From assembly GCF_001656035.1 (NCBI RefSeq), contig NZ_CP010029.1, positions 1,330,885 to 1,394,884 of the forward strand: a stretch of 64,000 nucleotides of DNA. Direction: 5' to 3'. Shown here piece after piece: positions 29,528-41,280 of the stretch. Numbering within the stretch: the first letter of the stretch is position 1; every line of letters starts with the position of its first letter. Under the pieces are notes generated by a model, which saw nothing but the letters and a program-made list of their open reading frames with translations, searched no databases and was not told the DNA's origin. The position numbers were made by a program, and so were the translations under genes. Source of the stretch: Yersinia entomophaga. Its GTDB lineage: Bacteria > Pseudomonadota > Gammaproteobacteria > Enterobacterales > Enterobacteriaceae.

Positions 29528-30332
29528 TTCAGCGTACTCATCTCATTCGAATCAACCGCTATTACTGGATGCGCAAAGTCTGTGTTTCTCTTTAGGTGGA
29601 CGTCAGCTCATTCAAGACGTGTCATTACAGATTCGCAGCGGCGAAATGGTCGCCATTATCGGCCCTAACGGGGCGGGCAAGTCCACGCTGATGCGATTGC
29701 TCACCGGCTATTTACCCGCCAGCAGCGGCGATTGCCATATGTTAGGCAAATCGCTGGCCAGTTGGCCACAGCAGCAATTGGCTAAAACCCGGGCAGTGAT
29801 GCGCCAATACAGCGACCTGAAATTCCCGTTTAGCGTAGAAGAAGTGGTGACGATGGGGCGGACGCCCCACGGAAAACTACAGGAGCACGAGGCAGTACAA
29901 CAGGTTATGGAACAAACCGGCTGTACCAGCCTGGCTAAACGCGATTATCGCCAGCTTTCCGGCGGTGAACAGCAGCGCGTTCAGCTAGCGCGCGTGCTGG
30001 CCCAGCTCTGGCAACGCGCGCCATCACCCCGCTGTTTGTTCCTCGATGAACCTACCTCGGCGCTGGATTTACACCACCAGCAACACAGTTTGCGTTTGTT
30101 GCGGCAGCTCACGCAGGAACAACCGTTGTCGGTATGTTGTGTCCTGCATGATCTCAATTTGGCTGCGCTGTATGCCGATCGAATTTTGCTGCTGCATCAA
30201 GGCCGATTGGTCGCCGCAGGTACGCCGCAGGACGTCCTGCATACTGACATACTAACCCGTTGGTATCAGGCGGATTTAGGCGTGTACAGTCATCCTGAAA
30301 ATCAGTTGCCACAGGTTTATTTGCGACAGTAA
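29520..30332 (+). CDS. hemV: Haem ABC transporter ATPase
   Basis: HemV energises haem import through HemU. The 270 residues show Walker A GPNGAGKS (48-55), signature LSGGEQQR (146-153), Walker [13 protein letters not shown] and the switch His of VLHDLNLA. The start is GTG 29520 inside hemU. It is the last gene of hemPRSTUV. Confidence 0.96.
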   Translation: MDNSAYSSHSNQPLLLDAQSLCFSLGGRQLIQDVSLQIRSGEMVAIIGPNGAGKSTLMRLLTGYLPASSGDCHMLGKSLASWPQQQLAKTRAVMRQYSDLKFPFSVEEVVTMGRTPHGKLQEHEAVQQVMEQTGCTSLAKRDYRQLSGGEQQRVQLARVLAQLWQRAPSPRCLFLDEPTSALDLHHQQHSLRLLRQLTQEQPLSVCCVLHDLNLAALYADRILLLHQGRLVAAGTPQDVLHTDILTRWYQADLGVYSHPENQLPQVYLRQ

Positions 30333-30347
30333 TCCCCTTCCCGTTAT

Positions 30348-30393
30348 CTAACCTGCGCATATGATTTTCAGAAACTCATACTGCGCAGGTTAG
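30348..30393. repeat. 12-bp dyad after hemV without a U-tract
   Basis: CTAACCTGCGCA and TGCGCAGGTTAG are exact complements 22 bases apart, just after hemV. Neither strand has a T-run afterwards, so it is not a classical terminator. It may mark the 3' end of the hem mRNA. Confidence 0.6.
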
Positions 30394-30535
30394 CTTAGAT
30401 ATTCGCAAGCCAACACCATTCCCCGTATGTGTTCAGATGATTTTTACCACACGTTTAAGGGGTAACGAATTAAAACTTAACGGTTAAAACCAAACGGGTA
30501 ACGGTGTAACCGCCGCGTTGCAGATAAACAGGCAT

Positions 30536-30575
30536 AAAAAAACGGAGGCTAAGCGCTGCCACTTTGTCCTCCGTT
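30536..30575 (-). terminator. Terminator of the lplA-selO unit
   Basis: On the minus strand AACGGAGG and CCTCCGTT pair around a 19-base loop and are followed by TTTTTTTA. It is 47 bases after the selO stop. Confidence 0.75.
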
Positions 30576-30621
30576 CGACTCTCAACCGGCCATATTTGAA
30601 ATATCCATATTCGCGGTTCTT

Positions 30622-32064
30622 CTAGCTGGAGCAGGATATCTCCAGATGCTTTCCCCAATCTGGCGGCAAAGCGGCCAGATCGTCATATTCGGCATTATCA
30701 GCAAATGGCCGTTGCAACGCCAAATGCAGCCTGTGCAACGCGCTGATATCGTCATTTTCTGCCAGCTCAATCGCTTGCTGAGCCAGATAATTACGTAAGA
30801 TCAGCTTAGGATTCACTGACTTCATCGCCTGCTGCCGTTGAGCGTCATCAATAGTTTCTTGCTGTAGCCGCGTCCGATATTGCGAATACCATTTATCAAA
30901 GGCATCCCGATCGACAAAGTCATCCCGCAGTGGCGAATGAGCGGAAGATTGCTCCGTTTCACTGAGGCGACGGAACGTACGGGTGTAATCCTGTTTTTCT
31001 TTCATCATCAGACTCAATAAACCAGTCAACAAATCGTTATCCTGTTTATCGGTAGTGAAAAAACCCAGTTTGGCGCGCATTTGCTGCCCGTAGGCCGCCA
31101 TCAACGCCGGTTCGTAGGCATCCAACGCCTGCTGTAGCTCTTCCGCCATCAGTAATCCGGATAGAGACTGCCCCAAACGATGTAAATTCCAGTAGGCCAC
31201 CGCCGGTTGGTTATCAAAAGCATAGCGTCCCTGATGGTCGGTATGATTACAAATATAGTCCGGCTGGTAATCATCCAGAAAACCGAACGGGCCATAATCC
31301 ATGGTGATACCAAGAATTGACATATTGTCGGTATTCATTACACCGTGAGCAAAACCTACCGTTTGCCAGGACGCAATCATTCTCGCCGTGCGCTCTACCA
31401 CGTCGGTGAACCAAGCCAGATAAGGCCTGGCTTCGTCAGCTAAATTCGGCCAATGGCGGGCAATGACGTAATCAGCCAATTGTTTAACCTGTACTGGCTG
31501 CTGGCGATAATAGAAATGTTCGAAATGACCGAAACGAACATGACTTTCCGCCACTCGCAACAACATCGCACCGCGCTCAGGCTGCTCACGGAATACCGGA
31601 TTCTCGCTGGTCACAATGGTTAGTGCACGACTGCTGGCAATCCCTAAATGATGCAGCGCTTCAGAGGCCAGAAACTCACGCACTACCGAGCGCAACACCG
31701 CCCGCCCATCTCCCATGCGCGAATAAGGCGTCAGCCCCGCGCCTTTCAGGTGCCAATCCAGCTGACGACCATCGCTCAGTTGCTGTTCACCGAGCAAAAT
31801 CCCCCGACCATCACCCAGTTGTCCCGCCCATACGCCGAACTGATGACCGCTATATACCTGAGCCAGCGGATCCATTCCCGGCAGCAATTGTTCCCCGGCC
31901 CAAACCTTGGCTTTATCACCGGAGAACCAACTGTCATCCAGCTCAAGTTCTGCTGCCAGCGATGCGCTGTGATACAGCAAACGCGCGCCTTTTAACGGTG
32001 TTGGCCGCAAACGGGTATAAAATCCGGGCAACGCCCGGCCATAGCTGTTATCAAAATCCGGCAT
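30622..32064 (-). CDS. selO: Protein adenylyltransferase SelO (pseudokinase fold)
   Basis: SelO (YdiU, UPF0061) transfers AMP from ATP to protein hydroxyl side chains; E. coli SelO targets proteins including those of redox metabolism. The 480 residues show [37 protein letters not shown] and [13 protein letters not shown]. The C terminus ISCSS has Cys where animal SelO carries selenocysteine. The start codon overlaps the lplA stop by one base (TAATG). That coupling of two enzymes with AMP-transfer chemistry is notable. Confidence 0.95.
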   Translation of the reverse strand: MPDFDNSYGRALPGFYTRLRPTPLKGARLLYHSASLAAELELDDSWFSGDKAKVWAGEQLLPGMDPLAQVYSGHQFGVWAGQLGDGRGILLGEQQLSDGRQLDWHLKGAGLTPYSRMGDGRAVLRSVVREFLASEALHHLGIASSRALTIVTSENPVFREQPERGAMLLRVAESHVRFGHFEHFYYRQQPVQVKQLADYVIARHWPNLADEARPYLAWFTDVVERTARMIASWQTVGFAHGVMNTDNMSILGITMDYGPFGFLDDYQPDYICNHTDHQGRYAFDNQPAVAYWNLHRLGQSLSGLLMAEELQQALDAYEPALMAAYGQQMRAKLGFFTTDKQDNDLLTGLLSLMMKEKQDYTRTFRRLSETEQSSAHSPLRDDFVDRDAFDKWYSQYRTRLQQETIDDAQRQQAMKSVNPKLILRNYLAQQAIELAENDDISALHRLHLALQRPFADNAEYDDLAALPPDWGKHLEISCSS

Positions 32065-33080
32065 TACATCAGTTCCTCAACCAGCCAACGGCGTAGTTCA
32101 ACTAATTCAGCCTGTGAATCAGGGAAATCAGCGATCAGCGTCTGACATAGGGCGTCCACCGCTTCAGGACGATAAGCTACACCCGGTAACCGTTCGGCCA
32201 ATGTTTCCAGCGGGGTTGGATTCAGGCTATCGGTAAATACTTGGCTGCGTTCGATAGAACCTCGCAATACATCTAAATGCACTTCAACACCGCCCCACTG
32301 AAAACGAGTGTCCATTTGATGATTAAAGGCTGGCGCCTGGCCAAAATTCCATTCCCAGCTACTTTGGCGGGCAAACTGCTCGCTAAAGCCGGGTAAATCC
32401 GGCAAGGCTAGTGGAGAAATAATTTCTGCCTGCGCCCGTTCGTCGTAGTAATCAAAGTAGGATTGCTCTATGGCTCTGCAAATCTGCTCATGATCGATAC
32501 CCGGTATCAGCTCGACCAGATTGGCGACCCGCGACCGAACCGAAGCAATGCCTTTCGCCTGTAGTTTCTTAGGATCGGGATTAAGATAATCAACCAGACG
32601 CCCTAAATTGGCGTTTATCAATAAGGTACCATGATGGAAGCCGCGATCTTTGGTTTCCCGATAAGCAGAGCCAGAAACTTTACGCTCGCCACCTTCCGTG
32701 ACAACGACCAGATCATTACGACCAGAAGCCGTGGCGTCGATCCCCAATGTCTTGAGGGCATTAAGAATAATTTGAGTGGAAACCGTTTTATCGTATTCAG
32801 GTTTGCCTGCCATAAAGGTAAAGCAGGTGTTGCCCAAATCGTGGAATACCGCCCCACCGCCGCTGCTGCGACGCGCCAGTTTAATACCGTCTTCAGCCAT
32901 ACGCCGCGTATTACACTCTTTCCACGGATTCTGAGCGCGACCAATGACAATGGTATTATCGTTTCGCCAGAGAAAAAGTACCCGCTGATCCGGCGACATT
33001 TGGCGGAAAATACAGTCCTCTACAGCCAGATTAAACCAAGGATCATAGGAATCAGAAATGAATAAACGAAGGGATGGCAT
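32064..33080 (-). CDS. lplA: Lipoate-protein ligase A
   Basis: LplA activates free lipoate with ATP to lipoyl-AMP and attaches it to the lysine of E2 and GcvH lipoyl domains. The 338 residues equal E. coli LplA. Motifs include [15 protein letters not shown] (71-84), the catalytic lysine K134 in RKVSGSAYR and [10 protein letters not shown]. In E. coli lplA lies elsewhere; here it forms an operon with selO, overlapping by one base. Its gene follows nlpC after a terminator-like hairpin. Confidence 0.95.
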   Translation of the reverse strand: MPSLRLFISDSYDPWFNLAVEDCIFRQMSPDQRVLFLWRNDNTIVIGRAQNPWKECNTRRMAEDGIKLARRSSGGGAVFHDLGNTCFTFMAGKPEYDKTVSTQIILNALKTLGIDATASGRNDLVVVTEGGERKVSGSAYRETKDRGFHHGTLLINANLGRLVDYLNPDPKKLQAKGIASVRSRVANLVELIPGIDHEQICRAIEQSYFDYYDERAQAEIISPLALPDLPGFSEQFARQSSWEWNFGQAPAFNHQMDTRFQWGGVEVHLDVLRGSIERSQVFTDSLNPTPLETLAERLPGVAYRPEAVDALCQTLIADFPDSQAELVELRRWLVEELM

Positions 33081-33095
33081 AAAGGGCTCCGCACC

Positions 33096-33136
33096 AAAAT
33101 AAACAGCCGTTAAGATAACACAGTTGCGGCTGTTTA
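33096..33136 (-). terminator. Terminator of nlpC
   Basis: On the minus strand AAACAGCCG and CGGCTGTTT pair around 17 bases, followed by ATTTTGG. It lies directly after the nlpC stop, so lplA probably has its own promoter or relies on readthrough. Confidence 0.65.
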
Positions 33137-33143
33137 TCGGCGG

Positions 33144-33608
33144 TTAGATGCGGCGCGCCTGCCAGTAAACGCGTTTCCAGTACACGTTTTCTAACGAAGA
33201 ACGGATGACGCCTTTACTGGTGGATGCGTGAATGAATTCATCATTAGTATCGTAAATACCAACGTGCAATCCATTCCCTCCACTGCCCGTTTTGAAGAAC
33301 ACTAAATCTCCCGGCATCAGCTCATCGCGAGAGACTTTGGTACCCAGACTGGTTTGTGCTTCAGTGGTTCGGGGCAACTGCATATCAAAACGATCGCGGA
33401 AAGTGCGATAGACAAAGCCGGAGCAATCGACGCCGCGCTGGTCCATTCCGCCATATTGGTAAGGCGTACCCTGCCATTGACGCAATTGCTCTTTTAACTG
33501 TGCGACCACCACAATCGGGTCAGATAGGTGTCCGCTGGGTGCCGGAGCTCTGCTACTACACCCGGCAAGAATAAGACAGGCCAGAAAAATCCAAAAACGC
33601 ATCCGCAT
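33144..33608 (-). CDS. nlpC: NlpC/P60-family lipoprotein, probable peptidoglycan endopeptidase
   Basis: NlpC-type enzymes cut the D-Glu-mDAP bond of peptidoglycan. The 154-residue precursor equals E. coli NlpC in length. It has a lipobox (LILAGC, Cys17) and the catalytic Cys62 (VDCSGF), His115 (GLHVGIY) and His127 (FIHAST). ATG 33608 follows GGTGAGAG; the longer frame to 33671 has no conservation. In E. coli nlpC directly follows btuD; here the arn operon and a type III chaperone pair lie between them. Confidence 0.93.
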   Translation of the reverse strand: MRMRFWIFLACLILAGCSSRAPAPSGHLSDPIVVVAQLKEQLRQWQGTPYQYGGMDQRGVDCSGFVYRTFRDRFDMQLPRTTEAQTSLGTKVSRDELMPGDLVFFKTGSGGNGLHVGIYDTNDEFIHASTSKGVIRSSLENVYWKRVYWQARRI

Positions 33609-33725
33609 AGATCTCTCACCGAATAATAAGCCCGGTTGGCTTTCCTTGAGCGGAAACCATAAGAAAACCAAGCTATCATGCTGAATTCATCTGGCTAATC
33701 TATATTTCGTGCGCGCAAAAAACAA

Positions 33726-33744
33726 GTTATCTGAATAAGATAAT
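33726..33744 (-). terminator. Weak candidate terminator of the arn operon
   Basis: TTATCT and AGATAA pair around five bases, just after the arnF stop. The minus strand continues CTTGTTTTTTGC. The stem is short and AT-rich. Confidence 0.35.
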
Positions 33745-33754
33745 AGTGCTAAAG

Positions 33755-34135
33755 CTATTTAATCGGCTTCGAATGTATTAACCAAACGCCAAACAGGATA
33801 ATGGCGGCTCCCAGGGTCTTTAATAACGTGGCGCTTTCGTGGAACCAAGGCAAAGTCACCGCCGCCAGATAAACCAGCGCATAACTAATACTTAAGAGTG
33901 GATAAGCCTGATTTAATGGCAAATAACGCAAAGCGAAGAACCAGCACAGCATCGAAAGCGCATAGCCGAATAAACCCGCAGTGACGGCGGCAAGTGGCGA
34001 CAGATGATCGGTGAAGAATTGCAGATCCATGCCAGCCCAGCTAATCAGCGGTAAGTGAATCACACCCCATTTCAGTAATAGCTGCGCCAACGTCACCAAC
34101 AGCACGCTACCTATTCCCCAACCGTAACCTTTCAT
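33755..34135 (-). CDS. arnF: Undecaprenyl-phosphate-L-Ara4FN/L-Ara4N flippase subunit ArnF
   Basis: ArnF with ArnE flips undecaprenyl-phosphate-Ara4N to the periplasmic face. The 126 residues form four hydrophobic helices of the small-multidrug-resistance type, with AQLLLKWG and [23 protein letters not shown]. Start 34135 (MKGYGWG) agrees with Yersinia ArnF and overlaps the arnE stop by four bases. The open frame extends further upstream without conservation. Confidence 0.93.
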   Translation of the reverse strand: MKGYGWGIGSVLLVTLAQLLLKWGVIHLPLISWAGMDLQFFTDHLSPLAAVTAGLFGYALSMLCWFFALRYLPLNQAYPLLSISYALVYLAAVTLPWFHESATLLKTLGAAIILFGVWLIHSKPIK

Positions 34136-34476
34136 CGCGGCAAACTCATCAGCAAAATACCCAACATAATGGCGACAATACCTAGCCAATGGCGCAAGCC
34201 AACGGCTTCACCGAAGAAAAAGCGTGATGCCAGCGTAACCAAGACAAAATTAAAACTGAGCATAGGGTAAGCGATGCTTAAAGGCAGGTGTTGCAGCAGC
34301 CGAAGCCACAGCAACATCCCCAATCCGAGCAACAGCACCGCCGTAGCTAGCCACCTAAAGGTGTGAGTACGACGGCTCGGTTGTTCTGTAGCCCAAATCT
34401 GAGCCGCCTGCTTTTGACATAGCTGTCCGGCGCAGGTCAGCAGACTCACCATCAATAACAGCAGGTAACTCATCAT
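34132..34476 (-). CDS. arnE: Undecaprenyl-phosphate-L-Ara4N flippase subunit ArnE
   Basis: ArnE is the partner of ArnF in flipping the Ara4N carrier lipid. The 114 residues give four transmembrane helices, with [12 protein letters not shown] at the N terminus and [18 protein letters not shown], a close match to Yersinia ArnE. It overlaps arnT by four bases and arnF by four bases. Confidence 0.94.
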   Translation of the reverse strand: MMSYLLLLMVSLLTCAGQLCQKQAAQIWATEQPSRRTHTFRWLATAVLLLGLGMLLWLRLLQHLPLSIAYPMLSFNFVLVTLASRFFFGEAVGLRHWLGIVAIMLGILLMSLPR

Positions 34477-36140
34477 GGAATTTGCTTATACCACAGCAAC
34501 GCCATTCTGCTGTTTTGCGTAACCTGATCCGCCGCAGGCAGGCTTTCTGGCAAGGTTTCACCTCGGGATAACTGTAAGACCAGCGAAACATTCCCCTGTT
34601 TACGCGCCTTAGCCAGCCATTGAGGGAAATCTTCAAAACTGACGTAACGATCCGCCGCATCCGGATAGGCTAAACCATAATTCACTTCGCCTTTTTCGCT
34701 AAACATAATGATATCACTACGTTTCAACTCCCAGGCCAGACCCGAAGCCACGCCGACGCCATCCGAGAGTACGTAGCGGCTTTGTTCAAGCTCCGCGCGG
34801 TTCTGCTGGATAAAATACTGAGGCAGCTTGGAGTTAATCACCTGTTGCGGAATGACATACGCCACCAGCAACGCAAACAGCAGCGGGCAAACGGCCGCCC
34901 AGCGCCAATGGCGAGCATTTTGTCGCAGGCTGAAATAGCCAACGCATCCCCATGCAGCAAATGACAGAGTCCCGAGAATCACTTTGATTTTCTCATCGGC
35001 GGCGTACACCACCAGGTGAGAAAATACGCCCAAACCGATCAACAGTACGGCCAACGCGCAGACGGTGCCGAAAATCAGATTGATATAGCCGTTTACCTTC
35101 AGCGCGCTCATCTGCAATTTAGCCACACAATCCTGCGCGTACGCTGCCATAAGCAATGATATCGGCGCAATACACGGCAGAATATAGGTTGGCAATTTTC
35201 CTTTGGCGATGCTGAAAAATATAAACGGCATCACTGCCCAGCTCAGCAGGAAGAAGAGTTCCGGTCGAGCCACTCGCTCACGCCAGCCTTTGAGTAATGC
35301 CCCCGGCAACAGTCCTAACCAAGGTAATACGCCCAGACAAATCAGCGGTAGGTAATACCAGAATGGCGCTTTATGCTGCGCGTCTTTCTCGGCAAAGCGC
35401 TGAATATGCTCCACCCAGAAGAAATAATGCCAGAAATCAGGTTCACGCTGCGCAATCGCTAACGCCCAAGGCAGGCTCAGCAAACAGGCACTGACGATAG
35501 CTATCGGGCCAAACAACAGTAGCTCTTTGGTTCGACGTTGTTGAATTACAATGGGAATAACCGCAATCACCGGAACGGCCAATGCCAAAAAGCCCTTGGT
35601 CATAAAGCCCATGGCACAAACCAGCCCCAAAAATGCATAGGCGGTCATTTTCTGTCGGGAAGTTTTGGCTCTCAGCGTCAGATAAAAACACAGCATCGAT
35701 GCTGTCAGCCACAGCGTAATCATAGGATCGAGAACGCTATAAGTCCCGATACTGAATACCAGCAGCGAAGAGATATAAATCAGGCTAGCCAGCAGCGCGG
35801 TATTACGATTACGCCACATTAATGTCGCTAGCCAAAATACCAAAATGGCGCTGAGTCCAATACTGAATACTGAACCAAAACGCACCGCAAAGTTATTATC
35901 ACCGAAGATCCACTGGCTGATATTATTAAACCAATATCCGGCAATAGGCTTTTCAAAATAACGAATACCCAATAAATGCGGCACGACCCAATCACCCTGC
36001 TGTAGCATTTCTCGGCTAATTTCCGCATAACGGGTTTCATCCGGTTGCCACAGTAAACGGCCGTTCAAGGGCACGATATATAACACAGCAAAAAATACCG
36101 CCAGTAGCGCTACGCCACCCTTTTTTAACGCGTCGCTCAT
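34473..36140 (-). CDS. arnT: Undecaprenyl-phosphate-Ara4N:lipid A transferase ArnT
   Basis: ArnT moves Ara4N from the lipid carrier to lipid A phosphates on the periplasmic side, lowering negative charge and giving polymyxin resistance. The 555-residue GT-C glycosyltransferase begins with a membrane helix. The first periplasmic loop follows with the metal/active-site motif [14 protein letters not shown], then [10 protein letters not shown] and about twelve helices. It overlaps both neighbours by four bases. Confidence 0.96.
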   Translation of the reverse strand: MSDALKKGGVALLAVFFAVLYIVPLNGRLLWQPDETRYAEISREMLQQGDWVVPHLLGIRYFEKPIAGYWFNNISQWIFGDNNFAVRFGSVFSIGLSAILVFWLATLMWRNRNTALLASLIYISSLLVFSIGTYSVLDPMITLWLTASMLCFYLTLRAKTSRQKMTAYAFLGLVCAMGFMTKGFLALAVPVIAVIPIVIQQRRTKELLLFGPIAIVSACLLSLPWALAIAQREPDFWHYFFWVEHIQRFAEKDAQHKAPFWYYLPLICLGVLPWLGLLPGALLKGWRERVARPELFFLLSWAVMPFIFFSIAKGKLPTYILPCIAPISLLMAAYAQDCVAKLQMSALKVNGYINLIFGTVCALAVLLIGLGVFSHLVVYAADEKIKVILGTLSFAAWGCVGYFSLRQNARHWRWAAVCPLLFALLVAYVIPQQVINSKLPQYFIQQNRAELEQSRYVLSDGVGVASGLAWELKRSDIIMFSEKGEVNYGLAYPDAADRYVSFEDFPQWLAKARKQGNVSLVLQLSRGETLPESLPAADQVTQNSRMALLWYKQIP

Positions 36141-37039
36141 GAATTTGTCACCTCAGACTGACAGCCTAACCACCCCTCTCTGCCTGGGAAAGCAGAACGC
36201 ACGACCTTGCCTAGCGGCAAGTTTGAACGATTTTCCGGTAACAATGAGCTTAAAGCGCAAAATTCAATTCCCTGCTTCTGCGCTTTCACTAATAGATTTT
36301 CAAACATCGCTGCCTGTGACATCCCTTCAACTTCGGCGTGAATGGTATAAACCGGCACTCCGCTATCTCGCAGAATGGCATCCAGAATAAAATCGTTAAA
36401 ATCCTGCGGACGAACTTCACTGCCGACGACTTCATCGTAAGTCGGTAATGTCACGGGGATTTGTACGCTGCCTTCACTGCCATCAGGCAATATTGGCCGG
36501 AAAGGACGCGTGCCGCGGCAATCGCTGTTATAGCTGAAGTTAAACGGCTGTTTCGCTTCTAATACTCGCTCGTCGGCGCGCCACCCGGCGACCGCAGAGC
36601 AACTAACCGGCCCGTGGATACTGTCTTGCAATGCATCCACACCACGCTGAATCTGATCTTTGAGCTGTGCTTTCGACCAGGTGCCGACTTTCGCCTGCCA
36701 GCCCTGATGATCCCAAGCGTGCAAGCCAACTTCATGACCGGCAGCCTGCGTTTCTTTCATCACGTCGCCTAAATGTTTGGCAATTAACTTGCCCGGCCAG
36801 GCGGTACCGGCCAGCAGAATCTGCCAGCCGTACAGCGAAGCTGCGTTTGAGCGCAACATTTTCCATAAGAAACGGGGACGTAGCAGGCGCCATAAATGGC
36901 GCCCCATGTTGTCCGGCCCAACGCTAAAAAAGAAACTGGCCTGAATACCGTGTTTATCTAACACATTCAACAGTGAAGGCACCCCATCGCGGGTGCCACG
37001 GTAAGTATCGACGTCAATCCTCAGGCCCACTCGTTTCAT
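36137..37039 (-). CDS. arnD: 4-deoxy-4-formamido-L-arabinose-phosphoundecaprenol deformylase ArnD
   Basis: ArnD removes the formyl group from undecaprenyl-phosphate-Ara4FN, making transfer irreversible. The 300 residues have the NodB/polysaccharide-deacetylase fold. The metal Asp is in [13 protein letters not shown] (about 7-19), the His motif in [13 protein letters not shown], and the later blocks are [10 protein letters not shown] and YTIHAEVEG. It overlaps arnA and arnT by four bases each. Confidence 0.96.
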   Translation of the reverse strand: MKRVGLRIDVDTYRGTRDGVPSLLNVLDKHGIQASFFFSVGPDNMGRHLWRLLRPRFLWKMLRSNAASLYGWQILLAGTAWPGKLIAKHLGDVMKETQAAGHEVGLHAWDHQGWQAKVGTWSKAQLKDQIQRGVDALQDSIHGPVSCSAVAGWRADERVLEAKQPFNFSYNSDCRGTRPFRPILPDGSEGSVQIPVTLPTYDEVVGSEVRPQDFNDFILDAILRDSGVPVYTIHAEVEGMSQAAMFENLLVKAQKQGIEFCALSSLLPENRSNLPLGKVVRSAFPGREGWLGCQSEVTNS

Positions 37040-39042
37040 TTAGCCTTCCCATCATCCTGTTCAATGGATTTATCGTCCAGCGCGCTGCGCAGGAAGAAGT
37101 CCAACGTTTCGGCGACAGTTTGCTGCATGGCGATTTCAGGCTGCCAGTTCAGCAAACGGCGGGCGTTTTCAATGCTCGGCGTACGATGTTCAACGTCCTG
37201 ATACCCTTTGCCATAGTAAGCGCTGCTTTCGATGGTTTTCATGCCAGCAAACGGCGGGAATTTGTCGCGCAATTCATGTTTCTCAAAGCTGGCCAACAGC
37301 ATTTCAGCCAGTTCACGAATGCTGGCTTCGTTAGTCGGGTTACCGATATTGATAATCTGACCGTCGCAACGTCCTTCGCGGTTTTCAATGATGCGGAATA
37401 AAGCTTCAATACCGTCGTTAATATCAGTAAAGGTACGTTTTTGTTCCCCACCGTCAACCAGTTTGATCGGCGAACCTTCCACCAGATTCAATATCAACTG
37501 AGTAATGGCACGGGAACTACCGATACGAGCAGCATCCAGATTATCCAAACGCGGCCCCATCCAGTTAAACGGACGGAATAAGGTAAATTTCAGACCTTCT
37601 TTTTCGCCGTATGCCCAAATAACTCGATCCAATAATTGCTTGGAGACAGAATAAATCCAGCGCTGTTTATTAATCGGCCCGACAATCAGACGAGAATGGT
37701 CTTCATCAAACTCTTTGTCATCGCACATACCGTAAACTTCAGAGGTCGACGGAAAAACAATACGTTTGTTGTACTTCACGCAGTCACGCACGATTTTGAG
37801 GTTCTCTTCAAAATCCAGTTCAAAGACTTTCAGCGGATTACGGGTATATTCAATCGGCGTGGCAATAGCGACCAGCGGTAATATCACATCGCACTTCTTA
37901 ATATGATATTCAATCCATTCCGAGTGAATACTGATATCACCTTCAACAAAATGGAAGCGTGGATTATCCATAAAGCGACCCAGCGCATCGGAACCGATAT
38001 CCAGTCCGTAAACTTCGTAGCCGTCATCACGTAATAAACGTTCAGTCAGATGGTTACCGATAAATCCATTGACGCCCAAAATCAGGACTCGGGTGCGTCT
38101 TTTCTTTTTATTTAGCGGTTTAACCCCTAAACGGACATCGGCTACCATCCCCATTTCCAATGCCAGACGGCTGCCCTGCACGTACAGTCCGGATTCGCCC
38201 TGACCGGCGATGATTTCAAGCGCGCCCTCACCGCAGGCTACCACCAATGGATTGGTGCCAAGTACGGTTCCTGGCAATTTTTGGTGCTCGATGTCCAGTG
38301 GCCTGGCACGCCATACAATCAACTTGCGCTGTCCCAAATGGCTGAATGCGCCTGGGTAAGGTTCTGTCACCGCGCGTACCAGATTATGTAATTCGCGAGC
38401 GGATTTAACCCAATCGATTTCGCCATCGGCGGCGGTACGGCGACCAAAATAGCTGGCGTCCGCTTCATTCTGAGGCGTTAGTGTTAACGGGCCACGCTTC
38501 ATTTTTGGCAATAAATCCTGCAACAGAGCCTGCGCGGCATCGCGCATTTTTGCATGTAAGGTTAAAGCCGTATCCGTATCGCTGATAGCCACTTTACGCT
38601 GACCTGCGATGTCGCCCGCATCCGCTCGCTTCACCATTTTGTGCAAGGTTACGCCAGTTTCGGTTTCACCTTTGACCAACGCCCAGTTAATCGGCGCGCG
38701 ACCGCGGTAGCGAGGTAACAATGAACCGTGCAGGTTAAATGCGCCCTGCGGAGCCAGAGATAAAATCTCATCGCTCAACAAGTTACGATAATAGAATGAA
38801 AAAATGACGTCCGGCTGCATTTCGCGGATCTGCTCAACCCATAAAGGATGGTTGACGTCTTCGGGGGCAAACACCGGCAATTGTAGATCGGCGGCAACCC
38901 GCGCAACGGAAGAGAAAAAGTGATTCTCATTCGGAGAATCAGTATGGGTAAACACTGCCTGAACGTCATAACCCGCTTCAACCAGTGCATTAACGCCCAC
39001 GCAGCCAATATCGTGATAGGCAAATACAATCGCTTTCATCAT
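37036..39042 (-). CDS. arnA: Bifunctional UDP-Ara4N formyltransferase / UDP-glucuronate decarboxylase ArnA
   Basis: ArnA makes the UDP-4-keto-pentose at one end and N-formylates UDP-Ara4N at the other. The 668 residues have the formyltransferase first (about 1-305; [15 protein letters not shown] with His near 105). The decarboxylase comes second (from about 315; [10 protein letters not shown] nucleotide loop, SEVYG and [10 protein letters not shown]). The start is the ATG 39042 overlapping the arnC stop; a second ATG follows at once and cannot be told apart. Confidence 0.97.
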   Translation of the reverse strand: MMKAIVFAYHDIGCVGVNALVEAGYDVQAVFTHTDSPNENHFFSSVARVAADLQLPVFAPEDVNHPLWVEQIREMQPDVIFSFYYRNLLSDEILSLAPQGAFNLHGSLLPRYRGRAPINWALVKGETETGVTLHKMVKRADAGDIAGQRKVAISDTDTALTLHAKMRDAAQALLQDLLPKMKRGPLTLTPQNEADASYFGRRTAADGEIDWVKSARELHNLVRAVTEPYPGAFSHLGQRKLIVWRARPLDIEHQKLPGTVLGTNPLVVACGEGALEIIAGQGESGLYVQGSRLALEMGMVADVRLGVKPLNKKKRRTRVLILGVNGFIGNHLTERLLRDDGYEVYGLDIGSDALGRFMDNPRFHFVEGDISIHSEWIEYHIKKCDVILPLVAIATPIEYTRNPLKVFELDFEENLKIVRDCVKYNKRIVFPSTSEVYGMCDDKEFDEDHSRLIVGPINKQRWIYSVSKQLLDRVIWAYGEKEGLKFTLFRPFNWMGPRLDNLDAARIGSSRAITQLILNLVEGSPIKLVDGGEQKRTFTDINDGIEALFRIIENREGRCDGQIINIGNPTNEASIRELAEMLLASFEKHELRDKFPPFAGMKTIESSAYYGKGYQDVEHRTPSIENARRLLNWQPEIAMQQTVAETLDFFLRSALDDKSIEQDDGKAK

Positions 39043-40019
39043 TCTTCTTCCTGAGTTTTTTTGGCCTGCTGAGACTCGACCACTTTTTGCACAAAATATC
39101 GGGGACGCGCGCGTACGTCGTTGTAAATTCGTCCGATGTATTCACCGAGTAAACCCATACCAACGAATTGTGCCCCAATAAACATAAATAACACCGCGAA
39201 CAGCGTGAACACGCCGCCGCCAGCCCATTCCGGGCCAAAAATCAAACGTAATGCCACCAGCAGTACCGAGAGGGTGAAACCTGACAGTGCAATGACGCTG
39301 CCAACCAGACTGAGCAAACGCAACGGCGTAGTTGTCAGGCAGGTGATCAGGTCGTACATCAGGTTAATCAGCTTCATCAGACTGTATTTGGAGTCGCCAA
39401 ACTCGCGCTCGGCGTGATGAACCTTAATTTCTGTGGTTTTTCTGGCAAAGGTGTTGGCGAGTATCGGAATAAAAGTACTGCGCTCGTGACAGTGTAACAT
39501 CGCGTCAACGATATGCCGACGGTAGGCACGTAGCATACAGCCGTAGTCCCCCATCGATTTCCCTGTCGCTTTTTGGATCATCATGTTGATCATCTTGGAG
39601 GCCGTTTTACGGAACATAGAATCCTGACGGTTGGCACGCACTGTACCGACCACGTCATAACCCTCTTCGGCAACGCTCACTAAACGGGGAATTTCTTCCG
39701 GCGGGTTTTGCAAATCCGCATCTAACGTAATAACCAGATCGCCACTGACCTGATTAAAACCCGCCATAATGGCAGAGTGCTGGCCATAATTACGGTTTAG
39801 CAAGACGGCAATAATGCAGCTATCCGGTTTTTCTGCCGCAGCGGTTAGCATTTCTGCCGAATTATCGCTGCTGCCGTCATCCACCAAAATAATTTCATAA
39901 GGCTGGCGTAATAACTGGCAGGCAGCCGAGGTTCTCTCCAATAATGCGGGTAAACTTTCCTGTTCGTTATAAACAGGAATAACAATCGAGACTTTATTAA
40001 TTTCTTCAGGCTGTGACAC
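39039..40019 (-). CDS. arnC: Undecaprenyl-phosphate Ara4FN transferase ArnC
   Basis: ArnC transfers Ara4FN from UDP to undecaprenyl phosphate at the inner membrane. The 326 residues have a GT2 domain ([15 protein letters not shown] near 10, [20 protein letters not shown]) and two C-terminal membrane helices. The start is GTG 40019, 14 bases inside arnB. Confidence 0.96.
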   Translation of the reverse strand: MSQPEEINKVSIVIPVYNEQESLPALLERTSAACQLLRQPYEIILVDDGSSDNSAEMLTAAAEKPDSCIIAVLLNRNYGQHSAIMAGFNQVSGDLVITLDADLQNPPEEIPRLVSVAEEGYDVVGTVRANRQDSMFRKTASKMINMMIQKATGKSMGDYGCMLRAYRRHIVDAMLHCHERSTFIPILANTFARKTTEIKVHHAEREFGDSKYSLMKLINLMYDLITCLTTTPLRLLSLVGSVIALSGFTLSVLLVALRLIFGPEWAGGGVFTLFAVLFMFIGAQFVGMGLLGEYIGRIYNDVRARPRYFVQKVVESQQAKKTQEEE

Positions 40020-41160
40020 GGCGAGGCCCTATAATAGTTGCTAATGCGTTGACCACCCGGTCAACATCGCTATCTTGCATATCGGGGAACAGAGGCAAAG
40101 TACAAAGCCGGGCTGAATTCCACTCGGTATTTGGCAAAGTTAAATCGGGATAACGTTCGCGATAATATTTTTGCGTATGAGCCGCACGGAAATGCAAACC
40201 AGAGCCAATGCCCAAGGCTTTTAATTCAGCCATAAGTTGATCTCGGCTTATACCGCACTGCTCGGAATCTACCCGAACCATAAATAGGTGCCAGGCGTGA
40301 TGATGAGGATAATCAGGCAATGCCAAAGGTTGTAACGGTGAACCTGCCAATGCCTGAATATAACGTTCAGCCAAAGCCTGACGGCGAGCGTTTATTTCCG
40401 GTAGCCGTTTCAGTTGCACCACAGCAATAGCCGCGTGAATATCGGATAAATTATATTTATATCCCGGTTCGACCACTTCTGCCTGCGGGCTACGCCCTTT
40501 TAACTCACGGTCAAAAGCATCAACGCCTAATCCATGAAATTTTAAGCGACGTACTTTTTCAGCCAGCACGTCATCATCGGTTGCGATTAATCCGCCCTCG
40601 GCGCAGGTCATATTCTTAATCGCATGGAAAGAGAAAATCGCCGTTCCTTGCTGCCCTATCCATTCATCGCCGTAGCGTGTTCCTGCCGCATGCGCCGCAT
40701 CTTCAATCAGCGGAATCTGATGCTGACGGGCAACTTGCCTAATGCTGTTTAAATCACAGGGCGCGCCAGCATAATGCACCGGAATAATCGCCTTGGTTTT
40801 AGGGGTGATAGCAGCGGCAATACTTTCAGCGCTAGCCATCAGCGTGTTCCAGTCAACATCGACCATCACCGGAACGGCACCCAATAACTCAATCATATTA
40901 AGGGTAGAAACCCAGGTTTGAGAAGGCGTTATCACCTCATCGCCCGGCCCAACGCCCAGTGCCATTAAAGTAATATGCATTCCCGCCGTGGCAGAACAGA
41001 CCGCTACGGCATGTTTGCAGCCAAAAGCCTGGCAAAACTCGCGTTCTAATTGTTGATTCTTCGGTCCGGTGGTAATCCACCCTGATGTCAGAACTTCTGT
41101 AACAGCAGCAATTTCTTCACTGCCAATAGCAGGAACAGAGAAAGGTAAGAAATTTTCCAT
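40006..41160 (-). CDS. arnB: UDP-4-amino-4-deoxy-L-arabinose-oxoglutarate aminotransferase ArnB
   Basis: ArnB makes UDP-Ara4N from the 4-keto sugar using glutamate. The 384 residues are of the DegT/DnrJ/EryC1 family: [18 protein letters not shown], and the PLP lysine K182 in [15 protein letters not shown]. It is the first gene of arnBCADTEF. The upstream DNA carries PhoP-type and PmrA-type boxes. Confidence 0.97.
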   Translation of the reverse strand: MENFLPFSVPAIGSEEIAAVTEVLTSGWITTGPKNQQLEREFCQAFGCKHAVAVCSATAGMHITLMALGVGPGDEVITPSQTWVSTLNMIELLGAVPVMVDVDWNTLMASAESIAAAITPKTKAIIPVHYAGAPCDLNSIRQVARQHQIPLIEDAAHAAGTRYGDEWIGQQGTAIFSFHAIKNMTCAEGGLIATDDDVLAEKVRRLKFHGLGVDAFDRELKGRSPQAEVVEPGYKYNLSDIHAAIAVVQLKRLPEINARRQALAERYIQALAGSPLQPLALPDYPHHHAWHLFMVRVDSEQCGISRDQLMAELKALGIGSGLHFRAAHTQKYYRERYPDLTLPNTEWNSARLCTLPLFPDMQDSDVDRVVNALATIIGPRRVTA

Positions 41161-41195
41161 GAATGTACCCAGTAGGACACAACAAATTTAACGCC

Positions 41196-41230
41196 ACTAT
41201 AAGTCGAAGTAAGTTAACGAAAACTAAACG
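41196..41230 (-). promoter_or_regulatory. arnB promoter with PhoP box
   Basis: On the minus strand CGTTTA-GTTTT-CGTTAA (41214-41230) matches the PhoP direct repeat GTTTA-N5/6-GTTTA. TATAGT at 41196-41201 lies 12 bases downstream, the classical PhoP box to -10 spacing. Confidence 0.75.
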
Positions 41231-41280
41231 CGGCCACGATTGATCTCACTGCACACCACTGATAAATGTAGACAATGAAC

